Of a stretch of 64,000 nt of DNA, positions 55,666-64,000 are shown one piece after another (positions within the stretch are counted from its first letter, which is position 1; every line of letters starts with the position of its first letter). The stretch lies in the NCBI RefSeq assembly GCF_021043375.1, contig NZ_JAJNDV010000003.1:124001-188000 (forward strand). The letters run 5' to 3'. A program made the translations under genes and the position numbers. Under the pieces are notes generated by a model. It was not told the DNA's origin and made no database searches. It worked only from the letters and a program-made list of their open reading frames with translations. This stretch comes from Sphingomonas sp. IC-56 (GTDB lineage Bacteria; Pseudomonadota; Alphaproteobacteria; Sphingomonadales; Sphingomonadaceae).

Positions 55666-56004
55666 TCACAATGCCGTCTCGTTCATCTCGCCGGTGCGGA
55701 TCCGCACCGCCTGCCCCAGATCGAGCACGAAGATCTTGCCATCGCCGATCGCGCCGGTGCTCGCCGCAGCCTGCACCGCCTCCACGGCGCGGTCCGCCAG
55801 ATCGGACGCCACGGCGACCTCGATCTTGATCTTGGGCACCATGTTCGTGCTGTACTCAGCACCGCGATAAATCTCGGTCTGGCCCTTTTGCCGGCCGAAG
55901 CCCTTGACCTCGGTGACGGTCATGCCGGTGACGCCTACCCCCGTGAGCGCCTCCCGGACCTCGTCCAGCTTGAACGGTTTGATGATGGCGATGATGAGCT
56001 TCAC
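55666..56004 (-). CDS. glnK: P-II nitrogen regulator GlnK/GlnB
   Basis: Protein of 112 residues with the P-II pattern: KLIIAIIKPFKLDEV at the start, T-loop YRGAEY with the uridylylated tyrosine, and IGDGKIFV near the end. GTG at 56004 follows AGGGGGGCG. GlnB and GlnK cannot be separated by sequence alone; the amtB linkage and the sigma-54 promoter favour GlnK. Confidence 0.92.
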   Translation of the reverse strand: MKLIIAIIKPFKLDEVREALTGVGVTGMTVTEVKGFGRQKGQTEIYRGAEYSTNMVPKIKIEVAVASDLADRAVEAVQAAASTGAIGDGKIFVLDLGQAVRIRTGEMNETAL

Positions 56005-56041
56005 TTCGCCCCCCTGTGCGATTGATCCCGGGGAACAGTGT

Positions 56042-56057
56042 TGCAAGGGGTGTGCCA
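56042..56057 (-). promoter_or_regulatory. Sigma-54 promoter of glnK-amtB
   Basis: The minus strand reads TGGCAC-ACCCC-TTGCA, an exact match to the -24/-12 consensus with 5-base spacing. It lies about 38 bases before the GTG of glnK, so transcription should begin near 56031. This predicts NtrC-dependent control; a clean NtrC dyad was not found. Confidence 0.85.
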
Positions 56058-56212
56058 GTTGCTGGCGGGAGGGGAGCTGGCGAGGAGCGGCGGGTTGAGA
56101 GTGTTACCGGTGCCTTAATTTTTGTGCAGGTGCGAAGCTGTGCTTAAAAAAGCGGCAGTTGGGGTCGCAGGGTTGGCTTGTGGAGGCGCGTGGCGCCTTC
56201 GAGGGCGGGATA

Positions 56213-56428
56213 CCCCTCCACCATCCGCCTACGCCTCCGGCTTCGGCGCATGGTCCCCCTCCCCTCCCAGGGGAGGATCTATTCTCACTTCTCTGCGGTC
56301 TCTGCGCCTCTGCGCGAACAATCTTCGCGTCTTTGCGCCTTCGCGTGCAAAATGGCTTGGGGAGAGCCCCCTCCACCATCCGCCTACGCCTTCGGCTTCG
56401 GCGGACGGTCCCCCTCCCCGTGCCGGGG
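56213..56428. repeat. Pair of interspersed repeats in the 485-base spacer
   Basis: Two copies of a 51-53 base unit (56213-56263 and 56367-56419), opening CCCTCCACCATCCGCCTACG and closing in CCCCCTCCCC. Each is followed by a small GC hairpin (CCCCTcccAGGGG; CCCCG-TGC-CGGGG at 56416-56428). Between them is a low-complexity stretch rich in CTTCGCG and CTGCGCC. There is no gene in 56005-56489. Confidence 0.65.
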
Positions 56429-56435
56429 AGGTTCC

Positions 56436-56468
56436 AAAAAAAGGGCGCCTCCTTGGAGACGCCCTTCT
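56436..56468 (-). terminator. Intrinsic terminator after etfA
   Basis: Hairpin GGGCGcCTCC-TT-GGAGaCGCCC with one mismatch, followed on the minus strand by seven T (56442-56436). It lies 22 bases beyond the etfA stop. Confidence 0.8.
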
Positions 56469-56489
56469 TATTCTGGACTGAGATCGCTC

Positions 56490-57419
56490 TCAGAGCTTTT
56501 CGGTGAGCTCCGGCACGATCTTGAAGAGGTCGCCCACCAGGCCGATGTCGGCGACCTGGAAGATGGGCGCGTCTTCGTCCTTGTTGATGGCGATGATGGT
56601 CTTGGAGTCCTTCATGCCGGCAAGGTGCTGGATCGCGCCGGAGATGCCGACGGCGACATAGACTTCCGGGGCGACGATCTTGCCGGTCTGGCCGACCTGA
56701 TAGTCGTTGGGGACGTAGCCCGCATCGACTGCGGCGCGGCTGGCACCGACCGCGGCGCCGAGCTTGTCGGCGAGCGGTTCGATAATCGAATGGAAGTTCT
56801 CCGAATTGCCGAGCGCGCGGCCGCCCGAGACGATCACCTTGGCGCTGGTCAGCTCGGGACGAGCATTCTCGGCGATCTCGGACCCGACGAAGCTCGACAG
56901 GCCCTTGTCGCCCTCACCCGAGACGGTCTCGACGGTGGCGGAACCGCCCTCGCCTGCCGCCTTCTCGAACGCCGTACCGCGCACGGTGATGACCAGCTTC
57001 TTGTCGCTGGTCTGGACCGTAGCGATGGCGTTGCCGGCGTAGATCGGACGGGTGAAGCTGTCCGGACCCTCGACCGAGAGGATGTCGGAGATCTGCATCA
57101 CGTCGAGCAGCGCGGCGACGCGCGGCGCGACGTTCTTGCCGGTGGTGGTCGACGGGAACAGCACCGCGTCATAGCCCTGCATCAGCGTGACGATCAGCGG
57201 CGCGACGTTTTCGGCGAGCGCATGCTCATAGGCTGCTTCGTCGGCGAGCAGCACCTTGCCGGCGCCGGCGATCTTGGCCGCGGCATCGGCCACACCCTGC
57301 GCGCCGCTGCCGGCGACGAGCAGATCGACGTCACCCAGCTTGGATGCGGCAGTGACGGTGGCGAGCGTCGCGTCCTTGACGCTCTTGTTGTCGTGTTCGA
57401 CCCAGACGAGCGTCTTCAC
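56490..57419 (-). CDS. etfA: Electron transfer flavoprotein alpha subunit
   Basis: Protein of 309 residues. The C-terminal FAD-binding part shows [20 protein letters not shown] and [11 protein letters not shown], the EtfA signature. With EtfB it carries electrons from acyl-CoA and other dehydrogenases to the quinone pool. ATGA overlap with etfB. Confidence 0.95.
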   Translation of the reverse strand: MKTLVWVEHDNKSVKDATLATVTAASKLGDVDLLVAGSGAQGVADAAAKIAGAGKVLLADEAAYEHALAENVAPLIVTLMQGYDAVLFPSTTTGKNVAPRVAALLDVMQISDILSVEGPDSFTRPIYAGNAIATVQTSDKKLVITVRGTAFEKAAGEGGSATVETVSGEGDKGLSSFVGSEIAENARPELTSAKVIVSGGRALGNSENFHSIIEPLADKLGAAVGASRAAVDAGYVPNDYQVGQTGKIVAPEVYVAVGISGAIQHLAGMKDSKTIIAINKDEDAPIFQVADIGLVGDLFKIVPELTEKL

Positions 57420-58168
57420 TTGGCGACTCCCATACCCTTGAGGCGTTCCACAAGCTCGTCGACCGAGCCGACCTTTACGCCGGCCTGGCGCTTGCCGGGT
57501 TCGGCGACCTTGAGCGTCTTGATGCGCGGCGCGACGTCGATGCCGTAATCGGCGACGGTCTTCTTCGCGACCGGCTTGGACTTGGCCTTCATGATGTTGG
57601 GCAAGGTCGCGTAGCGCGGCTCGTTGAGGCGCAGATCGGTGGTGACGATCGCCGGGAGCTTGAGATCCACGGTCTCGAGACCGCCATCGACTTCGCGGGT
57701 GACCTTCACGCGCTCGCCATCAGCCTCGACCTTGGACGCGAACGTGCCCTGCGGCCAGTTGAGCAACGCGGCCAGCATCTGGCCGGTCTGGTTGCTGTCG
57801 TCGTCGATCGCCTGCTTGCCCAGGATCACCAGGCCGGGCGCTTCTTCCTCGACCACCTTGGCGAGCAGCTTGGCCACGCCCAGCGGCTCGACCTCTTCCT
57901 CGCTCTGGATCAGGATGGCGCGATCGGCGCCCATGGCGCGCGCGGTCAGCAGCACATCGGTTTCCGCCTTGGGAACGCCGACGGTGACCACGACGACTTC
58001 GGTCGCGGTGCCCTTTTCCTTCAAGCGGACCGCCTCTTCGATGGCGATCTCGTCGAACGGGTTGAGGCTCATTTTCAGATTGGCGAGGTCGATCCCCGAC
58101 CCGTCCGCCTTCACGCGGGGCTTCACATTGTAATCAAGCACGCGCTTGACCGGTACCAAGACCTTCAT
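57416..58168 (-). CDS. etfB: Electron transfer flavoprotein beta subunit
   Basis: Protein of 250 residues with the EtfB pattern [32 protein letters not shown] and [22 protein letters not shown] lies 6 bases before the ATG at 58168, preferred over an upstream in-frame ATG. First gene of etfBA. Confidence 0.95.
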   Translation of the reverse strand: MKVLVPVKRVLDYNVKPRVKADGSGIDLANLKMSLNPFDEIAIEEAVRLKEKGTATEVVVVTVGVPKAETDVLLTARAMGADRAILIQSEEEVEPLGVAKLLAKVVEEEAPGLVILGKQAIDDDSNQTGQMLAALLNWPQGTFASKVEADGERVKVTREVDGGLETVDLKLPAIVTTDLRLNEPRYATLPNIMKAKSKPVAKKTVADYGIDVAPRIKTLKVAEPGKRQAGVKVGSVDELVERLKGMGVAK

Positions 58169-58302
58169 CGCATCCTTCCTTTGCAAAACATTATGGAGCG
58201 CTGCTGCTCAATTGGGTTACGTTTACGCAAACGTCAACCGAGCGGCAACGCTGGATGAGCCGTTCAGACCAGGCAAACGTCCGAAGCAGCGTAAAGTCGC
58301 GC

Positions 58303-58599
58303 TCACTTGCCGTTCCGCGCCCGTGCCACACGTACGCCCAGCCGTATCACGCCGTTCAGGATCGCCGATGCGGCGATTACGGGAAAGGTGAGCAGCAGCA
58401 CCAGGACGACGCTCGGGAACGGGCGCAGATGCGCGCCGTCGGGCGTGGAAGGCTCGTCAAAGCACAGGCCGAAACCAAAAAGGGCGAGCATGGCGATCAA
58501 CGCCCTGCCCGCCCCTTTTTGGCGACCGATCAGTGCCGCGACCGCAGCCACGAACCCCATCACCAGCATCGCTGCCGGGATGAGGCCGTAGAGCGGCAT
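58303..58599 (-). CDS. Small integral membrane protein of unknown function
   Basis: Protein of 98 residues with three hydrophobic segments (about 5-25, 33-47, 62-85) and a basic tail. The start overlaps the sucC stop (ATGA), so it is co-translated with sucC. No family is recognised. Confidence 0.62.
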   Translation of the reverse strand: MPLYGLIPAAMLVMGFVAAVAALIGRQKGAGRALIAMLALFGFGLCFDEPSTPDGAHLRPFPSVVLVLLLTFPVIAASAILNGVIRLGVRVARARNGK

Positions 58600-59798
58600 C
58601 AGGCGGCCTTCTGGACCTCTGCCACGATCTTCTTGGCAGCGTCGCCCAGGTCGTTCGCGGGAACGATGGCGAGGCCGGAATTGGCGAGGATGTCCTTGCC
58701 CTGCTGCACATTGGTGCCCTCAAGGCGGACCACCAGCGGCACCGACAGGTTCACTTCCTTGGCGGCCGCGACAATGCCCTCGGCAATGATGTCGCAGCGC
58801 ATGATGCCGCCGAAGATGTTGACCAGGATGCCCTTTACGTTCGGATCCTGGAGGATGATCTTGAACGCGGCCGTCACCTTCTCCGTGGTGGCGCCACCGC
58901 CCACGTCGAGGAAGTTGGCCGGGAACATGCCGTTCAGCTTGATGATGTCCATGGTGGCCATCGCCAGGCCGGCGCCGTTCACCATGCAGCCGATGTCGCC
59001 ATCGAGCTTGATGTACGCCAGGTCATACTTGGAGGCTTCCAGCTCGGCGGGATCTTCCTCGGTCTCGTCGCGCAGCTCGGCAATGTCCTTGTGACGGAAC
59101 ATGGCGTTGCCGTCGAAGCCGACCTTGGCGTCGAGGACCAGCAGGTTGCCCTGCTCGGTCAGTGCGAGCGGGTTGACTTCGATCTGCTCGGCGTCGGTTT
59201 CCAGGAACGCGTTGTAGAGCGACTGCGCGACCTTGGCGGCCTGCTTGGCCTGGTCGCCGGTCAGGCCGAGCGCGCCGGCGACGGCGCGGCCATGGTGCGG
59301 CTGGAAGCCGGTCGCGGGATCGACGGCGAAGGTGTGGATCTTTTCCGGAGTCGAATGGGCGACTTCCTCGATGTCCATGCCGCCTTCGGTCGAGACGACA
59401 AAGGCGACGCGGCCAGTGGCGCGGTCGACCAGGAGGGCGAGGTAGAATTCCTTGGCGATGTCGGCGCCGTCGGTGATGTACAGGCGGTTGACCTGCTTGC
59501 CGGCGTCGCCGGTCTGGATCGTCACCAGCGTGTTTCCGAGCATGTCGGTAGCGTGGGCGCGGACTTCATCCAGGGTGAAGGCGAGGCGGACGCCGCCCTT
59601 CGCGTCTGGACCGAGCTCCTTGAACTTGCCCTTGCCGCGGCCGCCGGCATGGATCTGCGACTTCACGACATAGAGCGGCCCGGGGAGCTGCTTGGCGGCT
59701 TCGACGGCCTCTTCGACCGTGAACGCTGCGTGGCCGGCAGCGACCGGCGCACCGAACTTGGCGAGGAGTTCCTTGGCCTGATATTCGTGGATGTTCAT
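58599..59798 (-). CDS. sucC: Succinate-CoA ligase (ADP-forming) beta subunit
   Basis: Protein of 399 residues of the citric acid cycle. ATP-grasp and family marks are [31 protein letters not shown] and [11 protein letters not shown]. The ATG at 59798 follows AAGGGGCG. No sucD lies next to it in the window; the next minus-strand gene is the small membrane protein. Confidence 0.95.
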   Translation of the reverse strand: MNIHEYQAKELLAKFGAPVAAGHAAFTVEEAVEAAKQLPGPLYVVKSQIHAGGRGKGKFKELGPDAKGGVRLAFTLDEVRAHATDMLGNTLVTIQTGDAGKQVNRLYITDGADIAKEFYLALLVDRATGRVAFVVSTEGGMDIEEVAHSTPEKIHTFAVDPATGFQPHHGRAVAGALGLTGDQAKQAAKVAQSLYNAFLETDAEQIEVNPLALTEQGNLLVLDAKVGFDGNAMFRHKDIAELRDETEEDPAELEASKYDLAYIKLDGDIGCMVNGAGLAMATMDIIKLNGMFPANFLDVGGGATTEKVTAAFKIILQDPNVKGILVNIFGGIMRCDIIAEGIVAAAKEVNLSVPLVVRLEGTNVQQGKDILANSGLAIVPANDLGDAAKKIVAEVQKAA

Positions 59799-59964
59799 GG
59801 GAGCACGCCCCTTCATCATTGGCGAAACGGGAAAAACTGCCTTTGCCCAAAGCACAACGGGACGCGTGAATCCACCCCTATTCGCCTCAAGCGCGGGTGC
59901 GAATTAGTTGCAATAAGGCCTGGCGGCGATTGGAGGGCTCGTCGCGGCGGCGCGAGGTTGCTAT

Positions 59965-60462
59965 ATGACGGGCATGCATCCCGTTGCCGGAATCCTGCTG
60001 TTCATCGCCACGGTCGCGGGCATGGAGGCGTTCGCCTATGGCGCGCACCGGTGGATTATGCACGGGCCGGGCTGGTTCCTGCACAAGTCGCACCATGAGC
60101 CGCGCACCGGCAATTGGGAGCTGAACGATCTGTATGCCGCGATCTTCGCGGTGCCGTCGTTCGTGTTGCTGCTGGGCGGGGTGCAGCTGGGGTGGTGGCC
60201 GGGCTTTGCCTGGATCGGGGCGGGGATTGCCGCCTATGGCGCCATCTATTTCGGCTTCCACGACATCATCGTGCACAAGCGCCTGCCCCACCGCTATGTC
60301 GCGCGGTCGCGCTACATGAAGCGGATCGTGCAGGCGCACCGGCTGCACCACGCCGTACAGGGCAAGCATGGCACGGTGAGCTTCGGTTTCCTGGTGGCGC
60401 CGCGGGCGGAGAAGCTGAAGCAGCAATTGAAGCGGTATCGGGCGCAGACAAAGGCGGATTGA
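59965..60462 (+). CDS. crtZ: Beta-carotene hydroxylase CrtZ
   Basis: Membrane di-iron enzyme of 165 residues hydroxylating beta-carotene rings to zeaxanthin. Four histidine motifs are visible: HRWIMH, HKSHH, HDIIVH and HRLHH. It lies about 13 kb from crtYIB. GAGGT precedes the ATG. Confidence 0.93.
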   Translation: MTGMHPVAGILLFIATVAGMEAFAYGAHRWIMHGPGWFLHKSHHEPRTGNWELNDLYAAIFAVPSFVLLLGGVQLGWWPGFAWIGAGIAAYGAIYFGFHDIIVHKRLPHRYVARSRYMKRIVQAHRLHHAVQGKHGTVSFGFLVAPRAEKLKQQLKRYRAQTKAD

Positions 60463-60484
60463 CGGGCAGGGGCACGCCACCCAC

Positions 60485-60931
60485 ATGATCGGACCTATGG
60501 AACCGCTGAACCTGTCCGAGTCCGAATGGCGCAAGCGCCTGACCCGCGAACAATATCACGTCCTGCGCGAGGCGGGCACCGAGCGGCCGTTCGCGGGCCG
60601 CTATAACGATAACAAGGCCGATGGCGTGTATCGCTGCGCGGGTTGTCAGCTCGACCTGTTCGACAGCGCCGACAAGTACGACTCCGGTTCGGGCTGGCCC
60701 AGCTTCACCCAGCCGGTGGCGCAGGACCATGTCGCCGAACACGCCGACAACAGCCATGGCATGCGCCGGGTCGAGGCACGCTGCGCGCGCTGCGACGGGC
60801 ATCTGGGCCATGTGTTCCCCGACGGGCCGCCGCCCACGGGTCTGCGCTATTGCATGAACTCGGTCAGCCTTGAGTTCCGTTCACGGGGCGGCAACGCAAT
60901 CGGCGCTAATGACGGGGCGACCGGCTCCTGA
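60485..60931 (+). CDS. msrB: Peptide-methionine (R)-S-oxide reductase MsrB
   Basis: Protein of 148 residues. Zinc cysteines are CAGC and CARC, the family core is SGSGWPSF, and the catalytic cysteine is in RYCMNSVSL. It repairs oxidised methionine. An ATG four codons later is an alternative start. Confidence 0.94.
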   Translation: MIGPMEPLNLSESEWRKRLTREQYHVLREAGTERPFAGRYNDNKADGVYRCAGCQLDLFDSADKYDSGSGWPSFTQPVAQDHVAEHADNSHGMRRVEARCARCDGHLGHVFPDGPPPTGLRYCMNSVSLEFRSRGGNAIGANDGATGS

Positions 60932-60973
60932 TCCTTGTGAGCCGGCGGATTAGGGCTTACTCCACCCAACCCG

Positions 60974-63115
60974 ATGGCTTCCAAATCTCCCGCAAAAGGC
61001 CGCCCATCGTGGTGGCGCCGTTCGTCCTTCTGGAATCGCTTCTTCCTGTGGACGCTGATCAGCGGCATCGCCGTGGGCGTGCTGGCGATCGTCGCATTGC
61101 TGATCGCGGTGTACACCACCCGCGCGTCGCTGCCGAGCTATGACGAGCTGAAGTCGTCGCCCAATGGGCAGATGATCCGCGTCCATGCGGCGGACGGCAC
61201 CGTGCTGGTGTCGCTCGGGCCGAGCTATGGCGAGTGGATCCCCTACGACCAGATCCCGGGGGTGATGAAGGATGCGATCGTCGCGGTGGAGGATCGCCGC
61301 TTCGAGAGCCATTGGGGTATCGATCCCCTCGGCCTGGCCCGCGCGCTGCGGGTGGCGTATCTGAAGCGCGGTTCGGGCCGGCGTCTGCAGGGCGCGTCGA
61401 CGATCACGCAGCAGGTCGCGCGCACCATCTTCCTGTCGAACAAGTACGACTTCGGCCGCAAAATGCGCGAGGCGGTGATCGCGCTCGCCATGGAGCGCAA
61501 GTTCAGCAAGGACCAGATCCTCGAGCTGTACCTCAACAAGGTGTATTTCGGCGGTGGCGCGTACGGCATCGACGCGGCCAGCCGGAAGTTCTTCGGGCAT
61601 CCCGCCAACGACCTGAGCCTGGCCGAGGCGGCAGTGGTCGCCGGGCTGGTCAAGGCGCCCTCGCATTACTCGCCCACCGCCGACGCCGAAGCCGCCGTGC
61701 AGCGCGCCAGCGTCGTGCTGGACGTGATGGCCGAGACCGGCAAGATCAGCGCGTCGGAAGCCGCCAGCGTCGATCCGCGTTCGGTGAAGCTCGCGCCGGA
61801 ACCCCGGCAGAACAGCGTGCGCTATTTCACCGACTGGGCGCTGCCGCAGCTGGAAGTGCTGATCGACGAAAGCGAAGCGCCGCTGGAGGTGTGGACCACG
61901 CTGGACCTGGGCATGCAGCGCGCCGCCGACGAGGCGATCCGCCGCAACGCGCCGGACGGGACGCAGGGCGCGCTGGTGAGCCTGGACCGCGACGGCGCGG
62001 TGCGCGCGATGGTGGGTGGCAAGGACTATGTGTCCTCCATCTACAACCGCGCGACGCAGGCGACCCGCCAGCCGGGTTCGGCGTTCAAGCTGTTCACCTA
62101 TCTCGCCGCGCTGGAGGCCGGGCACAAGGTCGACGACGTGGTGGTCGACGAACCGGTGACGATCGCCGGCTGGAGCCCGCGCAACAGCTCCGGGCGCAAC
62201 AGCGGGCAGATGTCGCTGCGCACGGCCTTTGCCTATTCGATCAACACGGTTGCCGCGAAGCTGGGCCAGGAAGTGGGCTTCGGCACGGTGGCCGACATGG
62301 CGCGGCGCTTCGGCATCACCACGCCGATCAACACCCAGCCGGCGATGGTGCTGGGCACGTCCAATGTCCGCCTGCTCGACATGACGCGGGCCTATGCCTC
62401 GGTCGCGAGCAATGGCGTGGCAGTGACGCCCTATGGCATCACACGGGTGACGGCGAACGGGCGGGTGATCTATCAGCATGAAGTGGATACCAGCCATGTG
62501 CTGGTCGCGCCCTATGTCGCCGCGCAGATGATCGACCTGCTCCAGACTGCCGTGGCGACCGGCACGGGCCGTGCGGCGCAGATCGGGCGCCCGGTAGCGG
62601 GCAAGACCGGCACCACCAGCTCGAACAAGGATGGCTGGTTCATGGGCTTTTCCAGCGGGCTGACCACCGGCGTGTGGATGGGCCGCGACGATGCGCGCGC
62701 AGTGGGCGGGCTTCAGGGCGGCACGGCGCCGGCACGCGCCTTTGCCAGCTTCATGTCCAAGGCCGTGGCCAAGCGGCCAGTGGAAGAGTTCCAGACCAAG
62801 GTGACGCTGCCCGAGTGGCAGCTCGAGCCCGAGGACAACGCATATTATGCCGAGCCGGATAATAGCGTGTTCGTCGACCAGGACGGCAATCCGGTGGAGG
62901 AACGGCAGGGGGCGGCGCCTGGTCAGGCTCCCGAAGGGGAGAGCGAAGACCGGATCGACGAGGACTGGATCGACCGGATGACCGGGCGGCCTTCCGGCGG
63001 CGAGAACCAGCCGCAGCAGCCGCGTGGACCGATCCGGACTCCGGCGCCCGACGCGCCCGGGCGGTCGGGCGTGGTGCCGCGCGAGCGGCCCGCGCCGGTT
63101 GATGAGGGGTATTGA
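60974..63115 (+). CDS. Class A penicillin-binding protein 1A-type
   Basis: Protein of 713 residues, one N-terminal membrane helix. The glycosyltransferase domain has EDRRFESHWGIDPLGLARA and the GASTITQQ motif. The transpeptidase domain has SxxK in PGSAFK, SIN and KTGT. The C-terminal 120 residues are acidic and Pro-rich, probably disordered. It makes and cross-links peptidoglycan. Confidence 0.93.
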   Translation: MASKSPAKGRPSWWRRSSFWNRFFLWTLISGIAVGVLAIVALLIAVYTTRASLPSYDELKSSPNGQMIRVHAADGTVLVSLGPSYGEWIPYDQIPGVMKDAIVAVEDRRFESHWGIDPLGLARALRVAYLKRGSGRRLQGASTITQQVARTIFLSNKYDFGRKMREAVIALAMERKFSKDQILELYLNKVYFGGGAYGIDAASRKFFGHPANDLSLAEAAVVAGLVKAPSHYSPTADAEAAVQRASVVLDVMAETGKISASEAASVDPRSVKLAPEPRQNSVRYFTDWALPQLEVLIDESEAPLEVWTTLDLGMQRAADEAIRRNAPDGTQGALVSLDRDGAVRAMVGGKDYVSSIYNRATQATRQPGSAFKLFTYLAALEAGHKVDDVVVDEPVTIAGWSPRNSSGRNSGQMSLRTAFAYSINTVAAKLGQEVGFGTVADMARRFGITTPINTQPAMVLGTSNVRLLDMTRAYASVASNGVAVTPYGITRVTANGRVIYQHEVDTSHVLVAPYVAAQMIDLLQTAVATGTGRAAQIGRPVAGKTGTTSSNKDGWFMGFSSGLTTGVWMGRDDARAVGGLQGGTAPARAFASFMSKAVAKRPVEEFQTKVTLPEWQLEPEDNAYYAEPDNSVFVDQDGNPVEERQGAAPGQAPEGESEDRIDEDWIDRMTGRPSGGENQPQQPRGPIRTPAPDAPGRSGVVPRERPAPVDEGY

Positions 63116-63449
63116 GGCGCGGGGTTGCTCGTGAGGCGTTCTCCGTCTCGTTTCCCGTGCCAGCTCGCCCGCTTGCGCGAGGATTGTCTAGTTTCCAGCT
63201 GATTAGTTCCCCGGCGGAGGCCGGGGCCAGCTTCGGGCTGTTTGGCGTTTAGGGTCTGCGCCTTCTTGGCGATGTGGCTACTGGGCCCCGGCCTTCGCCG
63301 GGGAACTCTTGGTATGACGGATATAAACTTCGTCGCCCGGCCTTGCGCCGGAGTCCCGCTGCCTTGTGGTGGGCAGAAGAAGAAGAAGAAGAAGCGGGAT
63401 CCCGGCTCAAGGCCGGGATGACGGGGGAGTGGCAGCCTTTTGCCCTGCC
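63116..63449. repeat. Intergenic palindromic (REP-like) elements
   Basis: Gene-free. It holds CCCCGGCGGAGGCCGGGG (63209-63226), CCCCGGCCTTCGCCGGGG (63286-63303) and a hairpin ATCCCGGC-TCAAG-GCCGGGAT (63399-63419). There is also an AGA-AGA triplet run at about 63376-63394. These resemble palindromes scattered in alphaproteobacterial genomes. The last one could help end transcription of either flanking gene. Confidence 0.65.
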
Positions 63450-64000
63450 TCAGCGGCCTACCCAATGCAGTGCGGCGCCGTGGCGGCGGAGCCAGTGGCG
63501 GGTGGGTTCTACTTCGCCTTCGTAGAGGGTTTCTACCAGGCGGTGGAAGGCGGGGCCGTGGTTCATGTGAATGCGGTGGGCGACTTCGTGCGCGACGGTG
63601 GCGCGGCGGACTTCGGGTGGGGCGAGGATCAGGCGCCAGCTGTAGCGGATCGTGCCGGAGGATGTGCAGCTGCCCCAGCGGCCCTTGGCATCGCCGACTG
63701 CGACGCTGGCCACCTCTACATTGGCGCGCTCGGCATATTCGGCGGTTTCGGCGCTGAGCACCGCCAGCGCCTGGGCGCGCAGCCAGCGTTCGATACGGGC
63801 GGGGAGGCTTTCCAGCGGACCGCCGCAGACGAGTTTGTCACCCTCCACCCGCGGCGTGCGGGGATGGGTGGGAGCCCAGGCGATCTCCAGCTCGGTGCCG
63901 GCAAAGGGGATGCGGGCGCCCGAGACGAAGGGGCGGCCCTGAGGCAGTTTCGCCTGTTGCGCGTCGATCCAGGCGCGCTGCTGCTCGGCCCAGGCGAGTG
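63450..64000 (-). CDS. YgjP-like M48/SprT-type metallopeptidase, 5' end outside window
   Basis: The frame is open to the right edge, giving at least 183 residues. The zinc motif is HEVAHRIHMNHGPAFH (HExxH plus a downstream His), preceded by GRWGSCTSSG and the beta strand RYSWRLILAPP. The N-terminal part reads GARIPFAGTELEI, typical of the DUF45/YgjP family. Its substrate is unknown. A GTG at 63848 would cut off this conserved part, so the true start is beyond the window. Confidence 0.85.
   Translation of the reverse strand, partial: LAWAEQQRAWIDAQQAKLPQGRPFVSGARIPFAGTELEIAWAPTHPRTPRVEGDKLVCGGPLESLPARIERWLRAQALAVLSAETAEYAERANVEVASVAVGDAKGRWGSCTSSGTIRYSWRLILAPPEVRRATVAHEVAHRIHMNHGPAFHRLVETLYEGEVEPTRHWLRRHGAALHWVGR

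Noticed and set aside
54059..57548. Long open plus-strand frames of 400-456 codons opposite amtB and etfA
   Set aside because: They are antisense shadows of amtB, the P-II gene and etfA/etfB; the composition is not protein-like and they cross terminators and repeats.
63376..63394. Triplet AGA run as a CRISPR or coding repeat
   Set aside because: It is a simple sequence tract with no spacers and no gene across it.

Overview
The window is high-GC DNA from an alphaproteobacterium, most likely a sphingomonad (Sphingomonas or a close relative). The basis is the crtY-crtI-crtB carotenoid operon with a separate crtZ, the TonB-dependent receptor, MipA/OmpV and DUF2141 genes, a TPP-riboswitch thiC, and the style of the interspersed palindromic repeats. 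No 16S gene is present, so the genus is an inference.

Positions 1 to about 31.8 kb form an accessory defence region. The first 23 kb is a Dpd-type system, which places 7-deazaguanine bases in DNA and is coupled to restriction. A plus-strand unit runs from the C-terminal end of a DGQHR protein (DpdB-like, cut by the window edge) through queE, queD and queC (preQ0 synthesis) to a RecB-like nuclease and a 2108-residue protein that joins an SF1 helicase to the DpdJ SF2 helicase. It converges on a minus-strand unit that reads dpdE-dpdF-dpdG-dpdH-(small coiled protein). Nearly every junction is a start/stop overlap. A PLD-family protein (DpdK-like), an AT-rich PIN-like gene and a frameshifted PD-(D/E)XK nuclease follow. 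dpdA, dpdC and dpdD are not in the window and should lie to its left if the system is complete.

From 26.5 to 29.5 kb lies a four-gene bacterial ubiquitin-like conjugation operon (Bil type: Ubl, E2, JAB peptidase, E1). It is divergent from an Xre/MbcA-like and RES-domain toxin-antitoxin-like pair, followed by a small zinc-ribbon gene. A diverged direct repeat of about 170 bp brackets this module (26090-26265 and 31464-31635).

From 31.86 kb the content is ordinary chromosome: a TonB-dependent receptor, a metallophosphoesterase, a membrane hydroxylase, a MipA porin, thiC, a RelBE-like pair with a shortened toxin, an S41 peptidase, the carotenoid operon crtY-crtI-LOG-crtB, an Atm1-type ABC exporter, a HerA-like ATPase divergent from recQ, the nitrogen-regulated glnK-amtB operon with a sigma-54 promoter, etfBA, sucC, crtZ, msrB, a class A penicillin-binding protein, and a YgjP-like metallopeptidase cut by the right edge. 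No rRNA, tRNA, CRISPR array, integrase or transposase was seen.
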